This document shows, in pieces, positions 43,330-51,525 of a stretch of DNA of 64,000 nt (positions are counted from its first letter, which is position 1; each line of letters opens with the position of its first letter). The notes beneath the pieces were generated by a model that was not told the DNA's origin, made no database searches, and was given only the letters and a program-made list of their open reading frames with translations. A program made the position numbers and the translations under genes. This DNA comes from Acidobacteriota bacterium (lineage in GTDB: Bacteria > Acidobacteriota > Terriglobia > Bryobacterales > Bryobacteraceae). Location: contig JAFDVS010000013.1 of NCBI GenBank assembly GCA_018268935.1, positions 22,401 through 86,400 on the forward strand, read 5' to 3'.

Positions 43330-44661
43330 ATGAGCAAATTCCCCATTTCGAGAAGAACGCTGTTACGCGGCGCGGGCGCGGCGATCGGATTGCCTTGGCT
43401 GGAGGCGATGGCGCCGGCGGCTACCGTGAAGCAGGTGAATCCGGTGCGCATGGCGGCGATGTATGTCCCCAACGGCATGCTGCCTTCCGGTTGGGATGTG
43501 CAGGGCGAAGGGAAGAATTTTGAACTGTCCCCTACGCTCACGCCGTTGCAGGATTTCAAAGACCAGTTGCTGGTGCTGACGAACCTGTGGAATCAGGCGA
43601 GCGTGGGTGGCGACGGACATTACGTCAAGATTTCCGGATGGCTCACCTCCACCACCATCACCAAGACGCTGGGTGTCGATATCAGCGCCAACGGCACTTC
43701 GATGGATCAGGTAGCGGCGCAGAAGGCCGGCCACCAGACGCCGTTCCCGTCATTGGAACTGGCGGTGGCGCCGGTCACCACGGGCGTCGATCGCAACGTA
43801 GGCTACACGCGCGTCTACGGATCTCACATTGCCTGGAGCGGCCCGACCAGCCCGCTGGCGAAGGAACTGGATCCGGCGCATGTGTTTGAACGGCTGTTCC
43901 GTGCGGGCCAACCGCAAGCGGGAAAGGCGAAGCAGGACAAGTTGCTGCTCGATCGCGTGCTGGAAGACGCGCGCGCCCTGCGCCAGGAATTAGGCGCCGT
44001 CGACAAGCACCGCATGGATGAATATCTCTCGGTGGTGCGGTCTCTGGAAGAACGGATTGAACGCGCCAGCCGGCCCGGGCAATCGAAATGGAAACCTCGG
44101 GTGAAGCTGGATGCCGCGGCGAAGCCCGCCGAAGTGGATCCGAAGAACTACGCCGACCATGTGCGCCTGATGCTGGACATGATGGCGCTGGCGTTTCAAA
44201 CGGATTCCACGCGCATTGTTACCTTCATGTTCAACAACGAGGTCAGCAACCAGAATTTTTCCTTCATAGACGGAGTCAAAATCGGGCACCACGACGCGTC
44301 CCATCACCAGAAAGACGCCGAGAAGCAGAAACAGTATCAACTGGTGAATCGCTGGCACGTGGAGCAGTTCGGCTATCTCATGAAGAAGCTGGCCGCGATG
44401 AAGGAAGGCGATTCGACTGTGCTGGACCATTCGATGATCCTCTTTGGAGGCGGCATCAAGGATGGGGACCGGCACGATCCGCACAATCTGCCCCTGCTGC
44501 TGGGCGGCAGAGGCGGCGGGCGCATCGCTTCCGGACAGCACCTGGTCTATCCGAAGGATTCTCCGCTTTCGAACCTGTTTGTGTCGATGCTCGATGCGTT
44601 CGGGACTCCGGTGGAGCGATTCGCCGATAGCACGGGTCCGCTCGCCGGTGTACTCGTTTAA
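43330..44661 (+). CDS. Tat-exported DUF1552 protein
   Basis: 443 residues, 15 bases after the DUF1592 gene. The leader SRRTLLRGAGAAIGLPWLEA has a clear twin-arginine motif, so the protein is exported folded. DUF1552 signatures include AAMYVPNGMLPSGW, GGDGHYVKISGWLT, SIDQVAAQ-like (here SMDQVAAQKAG), YVDHVRLMLDMMALAFQ-like ADHVRLMLDMMALAFQTDST, and a C-terminal LILFGGGIKDGDRHD. The family belongs to the alkaline-phosphatase-like/sulfatase-type fold by my reading, though no substrate is known. It is always found beside a DUF1592/DUF1588 haem protein, as here. Confidence 0.92.
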   Translation: MSKFPISRRTLLRGAGAAIGLPWLEAMAPAATVKQVNPVRMAAMYVPNGMLPSGWDVQGEGKNFELSPTLTPLQDFKDQLLVLTNLWNQASVGGDGHYVKISGWLTSTTITKTLGVDISANGTSMDQVAAQKAGHQTPFPSLELAVAPVTTGVDRNVGYTRVYGSHIAWSGPTSPLAKELDPAHVFERLFRAGQPQAGKAKQDKLLLDRVLEDARALRQELGAVDKHRMDEYLSVVRSLEERIERASRPGQSKWKPRVKLDAAAKPAEVDPKNYADHVRLMLDMMALAFQTDSTRIVTFMFNNEVSNQNFSFIDGVKIGHHDASHHQKDAEKQKQYQLVNRWHVEQFGYLMKKLAAMKEGDSTVLDHSMILFGGGIKDGDRHDPHNLPLLLGGRGGGRIASGQHLVYPKDSPLSNLFVSMLDAFGTPVERFADSTGPLAGVLV

Positions 44662-44700
44662 GTTACGGGAAACGTCCTATACTGAAGGCTAAGGGCTACC

Positions 44701-45720
44701 ATGCTGTCTCGCCGTACGTTTACACTCGCCGCTGCCGCGGCCGCGACACTTCCCGGGCAACAACCGCAGGCGCAACCCGCGCCGCAGTCGAACATCCGCG
44801 TTTCGGTTAACGAAGTCATTGTGCCGGTAACGGTTACTGACGAAAAGAACCGCTTCGTGAGCGACTTGGATGCGGGCGATTTCGAAATCTTCGACGAAGG
44901 CCGGAAGCAGAAGATCTCTTACTTCTCGCGCGAAGGCAAGCAGCCGGTGGTGGTCGGCTTCCTGCTCGATCTCTCCAACCAGAGCCGTCTGCATTGGAAG
45001 ACGTACCAGGAAGCGGCGAAGGAACTGGTGTGGAACCTGCTGCCCGGGGACAAAAAGTACAGCGGCTACCTCATCGGCTATCACACCGAAGCCGAGTTGA
45101 TGGTGAACACCACCTCGGATTCCGACCAGATTACGGATCGCATTGCCAAGCTGAAGCCAAGCGGCGGCGCGGCATTGTTTGATTCCATCTACATGGCGTG
45201 CACACGTCGCAGTCTGGTGAAGGGCGAACCGATTGAGCCGCGGCGTATTCTGATCATTATCGGCGACGGGCACGACAACGCCAGCAAGAAGACGATGGAT
45301 GAAGTGCTGGAACTGGCGCAGCGCAACCTGGTTACGGTCTACGGCGTGAGCACGGTGGCATTCGGGTTCAGCTCAGAGGGCGAAAAAATCCTGGAGAAGC
45401 TGGCGCTCGAAACGGGCGGACGTGTGCTCTATCCGCTGCAGGGTTTGTATAAGGACGTGAGCGGCTATCTCTCCACGCCGTCCGATGAAGGCAACTATGC
45501 GCTGAAGGTGGGCACGGGCGGATACGCGGCGGAAATCGCCAGCGGCATTTTCCGGTCGATCGCTGCCGTCGCCGGCGAAATCACGACGCAGTACATCATG
45601 CGCTACATCCCCGACAACACCGATCAGGACAAGGTGTTCCGCAAGCTGGAAGTGCGTGTGCCGAAGCTGCCGCTGGTAAAGATTCGCGCCAGGACGGGTT
45701 ATTATCCCGTCGGTTTGTAG
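44701..45720 (+). CDS. VWA-domain exported protein (acidobacterial VWFA-related family)
   Basis: 339 residues. Leader MLSRRTFTLAAAAAATLPGQ is twin-arginine-like. The N-terminal strand segment NIRVSVNEVIVPVTVTDEKN and DAGDFEIFDEGRKQKISYFS, followed by a VWA domain (about 85-290), is the acidobacterial TIGR03436 arrangement. The MIDAS-like start reads GFLLDLSNQSR, so the usual DxSxS is kept as Asp-x-Ser-x-Gln, one serine short of consensus; Thr/Asp positions follow in GGAALFDSIY and IIGDGHDN. Probable role: metal-dependent protein binding at the cell surface. TATACT lies 17 bases before the ATG. Confidence 0.88.
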   Translation: MLSRRTFTLAAAAAATLPGQQPQAQPAPQSNIRVSVNEVIVPVTVTDEKNRFVSDLDAGDFEIFDEGRKQKISYFSREGKQPVVVGFLLDLSNQSRLHWKTYQEAAKELVWNLLPGDKKYSGYLIGYHTEAELMVNTTSDSDQITDRIAKLKPSGGAALFDSIYMACTRRSLVKGEPIEPRRILIIIGDGHDNASKKTMDEVLELAQRNLVTVYGVSTVAFGFSSEGEKILEKLALETGGRVLYPLQGLYKDVSGYLSTPSDEGNYALKVGTGGYAAEIASGIFRSIAAVAGEITTQYIMRYIPDNTDQDKVFRKLEVRVPKLPLVKIRARTGYYPVGL

Positions 45721-45761
45721 GTTGAGCTAAGAGCCAAACGGCAATTGCCGAAGCGATAAGT

Positions 45762-46538
45762 ATGGTGACCACCACCTCAGGACAATTCTGGTTGTTGGAA
45801 GTGTCCTTGCCGGGTGAGCCGGCTGTGGCGGTGGGTGTGATTCTGGCCGATTCCGACGGCGCCTACCGCATGCGCTTCCGCCGCGATTGGGAAGAGTTCG
45901 CGGGCGAAGAAAGCGAAGTGCTGGAAGCGCTGGCGGATGACTTCGAAGACAAGGCGCGGGAGTTTGGAATCGGCGAATGGCTGCGGATGTGTGAGGAATC
46001 GTTTTCGAACACGCTGCGCATCACCGATGCCGAACCCGTCATGCTGGAAAATCTCGACCGCGCGGTGGAGCGGCTCTATCAGAAACATGTCCGGCCGAAG
46101 GTGCTGCCTTTCCGCACGCATTTGCCGATGTATTCGGCGCGCGTGGCCGCGGGCCGCTTCCTGGAAGATAACGAAGTGGACGCGGAAGAGTGGGTGGAGA
46201 CGCCCGCCGGCTTGCGGTTGGATGAGGGGATGTACGTGGTGCGCATCACCGGCCGGTCAATGGAGCCGAAGATTCCCGATGGCAGCCTCTGCGTCTTTCG
46301 CGCCGGAGTGACCGGATCGCGATCGGGCAAGCTGCTGCTGGTGGAACGGCGCGACATTTCGGAATCGGGCGGGCGCTACACAGTGAAGCGCTACCGCAGC
46401 GAGTGGGGAGTGAAGGATGCCGAACGCAGACACAAGATGATCCGGCTGGAGCCTTTGAATCCCGAGTTTGAGGCTTGGGAATTGGAGGAGGAGTCGGATA
46501 CGTTCCGCATCATCGGTGAGTTTGTGCGAGTGTTGTAG
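45762..46538 (+). CDS. S24 (LexA/UmuD-type) peptidase protein without HTH
   Basis: 258 residues. The C-terminal half (about 125-256) is an S24 peptidase: Ser166 in RITGRSMEPKIPDGS and Lys209 in GGRYTVKRYRSE form the Ser-Lys dyad. An Ala130-Gly131 in ARVAAGRFLEDN sits where LexA and UmuD are cleaved, so autoprocessing is possible. The N-terminal 110 residues contain no helix-turn-helix; they read VAVGVILADSDGAYRMRFRRD, EVLEALADDFEDKA, SNTLRITDAEP, a pattern somewhat reminiscent of DUF3037 proteins, which I cannot confirm. It lies 1 base before the macrodomain gene, so the two are probably made together. Confidence 0.82.
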   Translation: MVTTTSGQFWLLEVSLPGEPAVAVGVILADSDGAYRMRFRRDWEEFAGEESEVLEALADDFEDKAREFGIGEWLRMCEESFSNTLRITDAEPVMLENLDRAVERLYQKHVRPKVLPFRTHLPMYSARVAAGRFLEDNEVDAEEWVETPAGLRLDEGMYVVRITGRSMEPKIPDGSLCVFRAGVTGSRSGKLLLVERRDISESGGRYTVKRYRSEWGVKDAERRHKMIRLEPLNPEFEAWELEEESDTFRIIGEFVRVL

Positions 46539-46539
46539 C

Positions 46540-47109
46540 ATGCAACACGAGTTCCCGAACGGCAGGATCCTGCGGCTGGTGCGGGGCGATATCACACAGG
46601 TAGAGGTGGACGCGATTTGCAACGCGGCGAATTCCGGATTGCGCGGCGGCGGTGGTGTTGATGGAGCCATTCACCGCGCCGGTGGGCCGGCGTTGATGGA
46701 AGAGCTGAACCAGATTCGGGCGGCACAAGGCGGATGCAAGACAGGCAGCGCGGTGGCCACTTCGGCGGGGAATCTGCCGGCAAAGTTCGTGTTTCACGCC
46801 GTGGGGCCGGTCTATCAAGGCGGGCGCGGCAATGAGGAGGATCAACTGGCTTCCTGTTACCGCACCTGTCTGGAACTGGCGCAGGAACGGAAGCTGCAGC
46901 GAATCAGCTTCCCTTCCATCAGCACGGGCGTGTATGGCTACCCGCTGGAAGAAGCGGCCCCCATCGCCATCGGAACCGTCTTCGATTGGCTGGCGGAGTT
47001 GCGGACGACGGTGGAAGAGGCGATCTTCGTACTATTTGATGGACGCACGCTGGCCGCATACGAAAATGCTTTGCGCGCACGTGCGAGAGGCGCGGCGGTG
47101 CGATGGTAG
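46540..47109 (+). CDS. Macrodomain protein (ADP-ribose binding/deacetylase type)
   Basis: 189 residues from ATG 46540, one base after the S24 gene's stop. The open frame upstream lies inside that gene and is not coding. MacroD-type features: LVRGDITQVEVDAICNAANS with the ADP-ribose-binding Asp and Asn, GLRGGGGVDGAIHRAGGPAL, and FPSISTGVYGYPLEEAAPIA. MacroD enzymes remove ADP-ribose from proteins or the acetyl group from O-acetyl-ADP-ribose. The C-terminal helical part is typical for length. Being joined to an S24 autoprotease suggests a stress-linked role, which is inference. Confidence 0.93.
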   Translation: MQHEFPNGRILRLVRGDITQVEVDAICNAANSGLRGGGGVDGAIHRAGGPALMEELNQIRAAQGGCKTGSAVATSAGNLPAKFVFHAVGPVYQGGRGNEEDQLASCYRTCLELAQERKLQRISFPSISTGVYGYPLEEAAPIAIGTVFDWLAELRTTVEEAIFVLFDGRTLAAYENALRARARGAAVRW

Positions 47110-47112
47110 AAT
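47107..47112 (+). promoter_or_regulatory. Candidate -10 box TAGAAT
   Basis: TAGAAT begins at the TAG stop of the macrodomain gene and ends 9 bases before ATG 47122. There is no ribosome binding site at this ATG. No -35 box is clear. Confidence 0.3.
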
Positions 47113-47121
47113 AGAGAATTC

Positions 47122-47625
47122 ATGCAGGTGTTGCAGGCTGGGACACACAAGATCCTTTTGCTCGAACTGGAGCCGGAATTGGTGACGGACATCGCCAAGC
47201 AGGCTGGCTTCGAGTGCCGGATTATCGACGAGCGGAGAGTGCTGCAGGTGGAATTGTCGGCGCCGGAGCGGCAATCGCCGCTGCTGCTGTTTGATGCCGC
47301 CGACCCGAGCAATCTGGGGTGGTTTTCGCGCTGCCAGTTCTATGTGGATGGGAACACGGGCAACGTGCTGCAGACTCCGCTGCAAGTCGCCAACACACGC
47401 GATCGCGGAGGACGGCCGTTGCCGAATACCGTGCGCGTGCAAATCACCAAAGAGCTGCCCGCGAATTTCCGGCTTCCCGGTAAGCAGCCGGTGACGGAGC
47501 AACTGGTGTATTCGGTGCTGTTCAATTTTCTGCAGGCTCTGTCGCAGGTGGGTGTGGGCGTTTGCGGCAACGGGATTGTGAAACCGCTTGCCGGGCGCGT
47601 GGATGGTCCGGGCCAGAAGAATTGA
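47122..47625 (+). CDS. Hypothetical protein, 167 aa
   Basis: Not recognised. A soluble alpha/beta protein with no signal peptide: MQVLQAGTHKILLLELEPEL, IDERRVLQVELSAPERQS, then a beta-rich middle (FYVDGNTGNVLQTPLQVANT) and a C-terminal helix with FNFLQALSQVGVGVCGNG. It starts 12 bases after the macrodomain gene and may be the third gene of that transcript or have its own leaderless start. Its TGA directly abuts the TAA of the convergent cyanophycinase gene. Confidence 0.65.
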   Translation: MQVLQAGTHKILLLELEPELVTDIAKQAGFECRIIDERRVLQVELSAPERQSPLLLFDAADPSNLGWFSRCQFYVDGNTGNVLQTPLQVANTRDRGGRPLPNTVRVQITKELPANFRLPGKQPVTEQLVYSVLFNFLQALSQVGVGVCGNGIVKPLAGRVDGPGQKN

Positions 47626-48441
47626 TTACAGGCGGCGGCGTGAAGCGAGATTGAGCTTGTCTCCCGCGTTTAGGAAATAATACTTCTTTCCATCGGGGCC
47701 GGTTCCGTACTTCGCGTCGTAGACAGCTACTTTGCTGTCACCCATCACCTCGGCCGTATCGCCCTGCACGATGATGGCGGTTCCTTCATCGATGCCGATG
47801 CCCAGCAGGTGCGGGTGCTTCGCAATCACCGGCACAAGGTCATCCTGGCGATTGCGCTTCAGCAGATGCTGATCGACGGCGACGTTGCGCAGGAAGCCCA
47901 TGCCCTGTTCATAGCCGGGGGCCATCATGATGGTGTTGCCTTCGCGCGCCCCGCGCACAAGATAGGAACCTTGAATGGTAGCTCCGGCGGACGATCCGCC
48001 GATGACGCCGCCGCGGTCGAGCAGCTTCCATAGTTCCTTGTGTGTGCGCGTGTTGAGGTAGGAATCGACCAGGCGCCACTGGCGGCCTCCGCCAAACCAC
48101 ACGCCACCGGCCTTGCGAATAGGAGCGACGAATTCTTCGCTATCCGCCACCTTGCGGTCCCGCGTGTGGAGGATGGTGATGTGCTCGGCGCCGGCTTTCG
48201 AAAGAAACTTCGTGCCCAGCCATTTCTCGTCGTATTGATCGGCGTCCCCCGCTGTGGGGATGAAGACGAAGGGCGCGTTCTTGCCTCCGCCGAGGTCCAG
48301 GAAACGATGGATGAGTGCCGGTGGCATAGTGCCTCCACCGACTACGACCAATGAGCCCCGGCTGGGGCCGATTTTCGGCTTTGCGGATTGGGCGATGACA
48401 GCGCCCGTGAGCGATCCCAGAAACAAGCGGCGATGGAGCAT
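47626..48441 (-). CDS. Cyanophycinase-like exported S51 peptidase
   Basis: 271 residues with leader MLHRRLFLGSLTGAVIAQ, an export signal of Tat-like type. S51 fold: SLVVVGGGTMPPALIHRFLD, FVFIPTAGDADQYD, AGGVWFGGGRQWRLVD, and the catalytic Ser in GVIGGSSAGATIQGSYLVRG, followed by VIAKHPHLLGIGIDEGTAIIV. Cyanophycinases cleave cyanophycin (multi-Arg-poly-Asp) to beta-Asp-Arg dipeptides; secreted versions serve as scavenging enzymes. It lies 2 bases after pcm, so both belong to one operon of exported enzymes that act on unusual aspartyl linkages. Confidence 0.92.
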   Translation of the reverse strand: MLHRRLFLGSLTGAVIAQSAKPKIGPSRGSLVVVGGGTMPPALIHRFLDLGGGKNAPFVFIPTAGDADQYDEKWLGTKFLSKAGAEHITILHTRDRKVADSEEFVAPIRKAGGVWFGGGRQWRLVDSYLNTRTHKELWKLLDRGGVIGGSSAGATIQGSYLVRGAREGNTIMMAPGYEQGMGFLRNVAVDQHLLKRNRQDDLVPVIAKHPHLLGIGIDEGTAIIVQGDTAEVMGDSKVAVYDAKYGTGPDGKKYYFLNAGDKLNLASRRRL

Positions 48442-48443
48442 GG

Positions 48444-49124
48444 TTATTTATCGCTTGTACCACGAACCATCGGAACGAAGAGAACGGGGATGACACTGCG
48501 GCGGCTGAGTGCGCCGTTGGCCGATTTTTCGATCACCATGAGAAGTTGCTCGGCTTCGCCTTCCGGTGCGACAAGCTTCCCGCCGGGCTTCAGTTGATCG
48601 ATGAGGGCTTGCGGGATCTCGGGCGGCGCGGCGGTGAGAATGATGCGGTCAAACGGGGCCTGTTCGGGCCAGCCTTTGTAGCCATCGCCGTGACGGACCG
48701 TGACGTTGCGGCAGCCCGTGCGCTGCAGCGCCTTGGTGGCTGATGCCGCCAGTTCCGGCACGATCTCAATGGAATAGACGTGTTTGGCAAGCTTGCTGAG
48801 AATCGCCGATTGATAGCCGGAGCCCGAGCCGAGCTCCAAAACAATATGCTCCGGTTTTGTTTCGAGCAGCTGGGTCATCAGCCCGACAATGTAGGGCTGG
48901 GAGATGGTCTGGTTGTAGCCAATGGGCAGCGGGCGATCCTCGTAAGCGTGGGCCTGGAGTTCGGCGGGGACATACTCGTGGCGTGGCGTGTCACGAATGG
49001 CGGCAAGGACACGGGCGTCGCGGATGCCACGCGCTTCCAGATGTTCCTTCACCATGGTAAGCCTCGCTTTCTCATAGGCGTCCGCGGCAAAGAGCAGGAG
49101 CGCTGTTGCAACCGCGGCCTTCAT
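48444..49124 (-). CDS. pcm: Protein-L-isoaspartate O-methyltransferase with export signal
   Basis: 226 residues from ATG 49124; an open frame continues upstream but that part is not credible as coding. The N-terminus MKAAVATALLLFAADA looks like a signal peptide, which is unusual since SAM is cytoplasmic. The body is a full Pcm: RDTPRHEYVPAELQAHAYED, PLPIGYNQTISQPYIVG (the GxxQTISQP signature), VLELGSGSGYQSAIL (SAM-binding motif I), and FDRIILTAAPPEIPQAL. It methylates isoaspartyl residues in damaged proteins to let them revert. Two bases separate it from the cyanophycinase gene. Weak GAAAG is the only ribosome site. Confidence 0.9.
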   Translation of the reverse strand: MKAAVATALLLFAADAYEKARLTMVKEHLEARGIRDARVLAAIRDTPRHEYVPAELQAHAYEDRPLPIGYNQTISQPYIVGLMTQLLETKPEHIVLELGSGSGYQSAILSKLAKHVYSIEIVPELAASATKALQRTGCRNVTVRHGDGYKGWPEQAPFDRIILTAAPPEIPQALIDQLKPGGKLVAPEGEAEQLLMVIEKSANGALSRRSVIPVLFVPMVRGTSDK

Positions 49125-49194
49125 GCTTTCAGCCTGAACCAAAATGCGGCTGAGGACAAGTCCGGGTGGAATCCGCCTACAATAAAAAGACCCC

Positions 49195-50598
49195 ATGGCT
49201 CAGGAACGGACCGCATCGCGCACGAACATCCCCATTCCATCGACAGGACTGCTTCGCCAGCTTGGCGTAGTGAGCGCCGCGGCGCTGGTGGTGTCGAACA
49301 TGATCGGTACCGGCATCTTCACCACGAGCGGGTTTCTGGCAGGGGATTTAGGGGATCCGTCTCTGGTTTTGGGAATCTGGGTCATCGGCGCTTTGTGCGC
49401 GCTGGCCGGAGCATTTTGCTACTCGGAATTGGGCGTGAACTTCCCCAGTTCGGGCGGCGAGTATGTGTACCTGACCAATGCCTATGGGCCCAGTTGGGGA
49501 TTCATGACCGGATGGATCAGCTTCGTGGCCGGCTTTTCCGCACCCATTGCCACCAGCGCGCTGGCGTTCAGCGAGTATCTCGGATACTTCATTCCGGCGC
49601 TGCGCATTGAGAACGCCATCTGGAAAACAAGCTTCGGATCGTGGAACATTGTGGTGGGTGGCGGGCAACTGGCGGCAAGCGCATTGATCGTCTTTCTCAC
49701 CATATTGAATGTGCTGGGCGTGCAGCGTTCGGCAAAGTTCCAGACCGTATTCACATCGCTTAAAATTACCGTGATTGTCGCCCTGATTGTGCTGGGCTTC
49801 GCCGCGGGCAACGGCAGTTGGGATCACTTCAGCCAGTCGGCTGTGCGCACATCCACTACCCCGATCCTGTCGCAGTTCGGCATCAGCCTGTTTTGGATTT
49901 ACGGCGGCTACAGCGGATGGAACGCGGCCACCTACATTGCCGAGGAATTGCGCAAACCGGAGCACACGCTGCCCATCGCATTGACCGCCGGAACAATCCT
50001 GGTGGCAATTCTATATGTCGCCCTGAACGCAGTGTTCATCTACGCACTGCCGCTCGAAGAGATGAAAGGGCAGATCGCCATTGGAACCATCGCGGCGCGA
50101 AAATTGTTCGGCGCTGAGATTGCAGGTTTGTTCGGAGCATTGATGGCCGCGGGGTTGGTATCGACGGTGAACGCGATGGTGACCGTCGGCCCGCGCGTCT
50201 ATTACGCAATGGCGAAGAACCGGGCGTTCTTTGCGGCCGCGGGCAAAGTGGACCCGCGCTGGCACACGCCGGTGAACGCGATTGTGGCGCAGGGCATCCT
50301 GTCCATGTTGATGACATTCATCCCGTTCGGCCTGCTATTTGTGTACATCGCGGTGACGCTGAATCTGTTTGCCGGACTGGCCGTGGCTTCGATCTTTGTG
50401 TTCCGCCGGCGGCCGAACTGGCGAAAGCTGCCGGTGGTGAGTTTCGCATTCCCACTGGTGCCCGGATTCTTTCTGATTGTCAGCGCCTGGATGTACTATG
50501 TAGGCATCACCAATGCGCCGGTGGTAACGCTTGCCACGGCGCTTACGGTTGGTTTGGGAGCATTGATTTATCATTTCCGTATTCGGCAACGCGAATAA
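49195..50598 (+). CDS. APC-family amino acid permease
   Basis: 467 residues with 12 expected membrane helices. The APC signature is present in helix 1, VVSNMIGTGIFTTSG, and in helix 2/3, GAFCYSELGVNFPSSGGEYVYL; helix 6 carries FWIYGGYSGWNAATYIAEELRKP. Proteins of this kind transport neutral or cationic amino acids by proton exchange or as exchangers. Substrate is not determined. TACAAT lies 11 bases before the ATG and no ribosome binding site is seen. The gene ends 3 bases before folD and so leads a tight cluster. Confidence 0.93.
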   Translation: MAQERTASRTNIPIPSTGLLRQLGVVSAAALVVSNMIGTGIFTTSGFLAGDLGDPSLVLGIWVIGALCALAGAFCYSELGVNFPSSGGEYVYLTNAYGPSWGFMTGWISFVAGFSAPIATSALAFSEYLGYFIPALRIENAIWKTSFGSWNIVVGGGQLAASALIVFLTILNVLGVQRSAKFQTVFTSLKITVIVALIVLGFAAGNGSWDHFSQSAVRTSTTPILSQFGISLFWIYGGYSGWNAATYIAEELRKPEHTLPIALTAGTILVAILYVALNAVFIYALPLEEMKGQIAIGTIAARKLFGAEIAGLFGALMAAGLVSTVNAMVTVGPRVYYAMAKNRAFFAAAGKVDPRWHTPVNAIVAQGILSMLMTFIPFGLLFVYIAVTLNLFAGLAVASIFVFRRRPNWRKLPVVSFAFPLVPGFFLIVSAWMYYVGITNAPVVTLATALTVGLGALIYHFRIRQRE

Positions 50599-50601
50599 TT
50601 C

Positions 50602-51525
50602 ATGGCAGACATATTGGATGGCAAACTGGTACGCGACGCGATCCTCGAGTCGTTGAAGCCGCGCATTGCGGCTTTGGAAGAACTGCAGCGCCCGCCGGGG
50701 CTGGCCGTTGTGCTGGTGGGCAATAACCCGGCAAGCGAGATTTACGTTCGCAGCAAGGTGAAGGCGTGTGAGGAATTGGGCATGTTCAGCGAAAAGCACA
50801 TGCCCACGGATGATGTGACCACCGAGGAGTTACTGTTCCTGGTGCGGTCTTTGAACGCGCGTCCGGACATCGACGGAATTCTGGTGCAACTGCCGCTACC
50901 GGCACAGATCGACGAGCAGCAGGTGTTGATGGCCATCGATCCGATGAAAGATGTAGACGGCTTCCATCCGGTGAGCGCGGGTCACCTCATGGCCGGGCGG
51001 CCGTGGTTCCGTCCCTGCACCCCCGCGGGCGTCATGAAGATGCTGGCGCACTACCAGATTCCCATCGCCGGCAAGCGAGCCGTGGTGGTAGGCCGCAGCG
51101 ACATCGTAGGCAAACCGATGGCAATGCTGCTGCTTCATGAAAGCGCCACCGTGACCATTTGCCATTCGAAAACACGCGACCTGGCGGAAGAGTGCCGCAG
51201 AGCCGATATCGTGGTGGCGGCGATCGGGCGGCCGGCGTTTCTCACTCCCGAGTTCATTGCGCCGCACGCAGTGGTGATCGATGTCGGCATCAACCGGTTG
51301 AAAGACCGCGCCGCCGTCGATCGGATATTCGAAGGAGACGCCGCGCGGCTGGCCGCCTTCGATAAGAACGGCAGTGTCGTGGTGGGCGACGTGCATCCGG
51401 CGGCATTCCGCAATTGCGCCGCATACACACCCGTGCCGGGCGGCGTCGGCCCATTGACCATCGCCATGCTGATGAGCAATACCGTTCTTTCGGCAGAATT
51501 TCGCTTTGGGAATCCACAGGCATGA
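50602..51525 (+). CDS. folD: Bifunctional methylenetetrahydrofolate dehydrogenase/cyclohydrolase
   Basis: 307 residues. It interconverts methylene-, methenyl- and formyl-tetrahydrofolate with NADP. Motifs: the substrate site YVRSKVKACEELGM with the catalytic Lys, GILVQLPLPAQID, PMKDVDGFHPVSAGHL, RPCTPAGVMKML and the nucleotide-binding GRSDIVGKPMAMLLL, then TPVPGGVGPLTIAMLM. It starts 3 bases after the permease and its TGA overlaps the ATG of the enolase-superfamily gene. Confidence 0.97.
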   Translation: MADILDGKLVRDAILESLKPRIAALEELQRPPGLAVVLVGNNPASEIYVRSKVKACEELGMFSEKHMPTDDVTTEELLFLVRSLNARPDIDGILVQLPLPAQIDEQQVLMAIDPMKDVDGFHPVSAGHLMAGRPWFRPCTPAGVMKMLAHYQIPIAGKRAVVVGRSDIVGKPMAMLLLHESATVTICHSKTRDLAEECRRADIVVAAIGRPAFLTPEFIAPHAVVIDVGINRLKDRAAVDRIFEGDAARLAAFDKNGSVVVGDVHPAAFRNCAAYTPVPGGVGPLTIAMLMSNTVLSAEFRFGNPQA

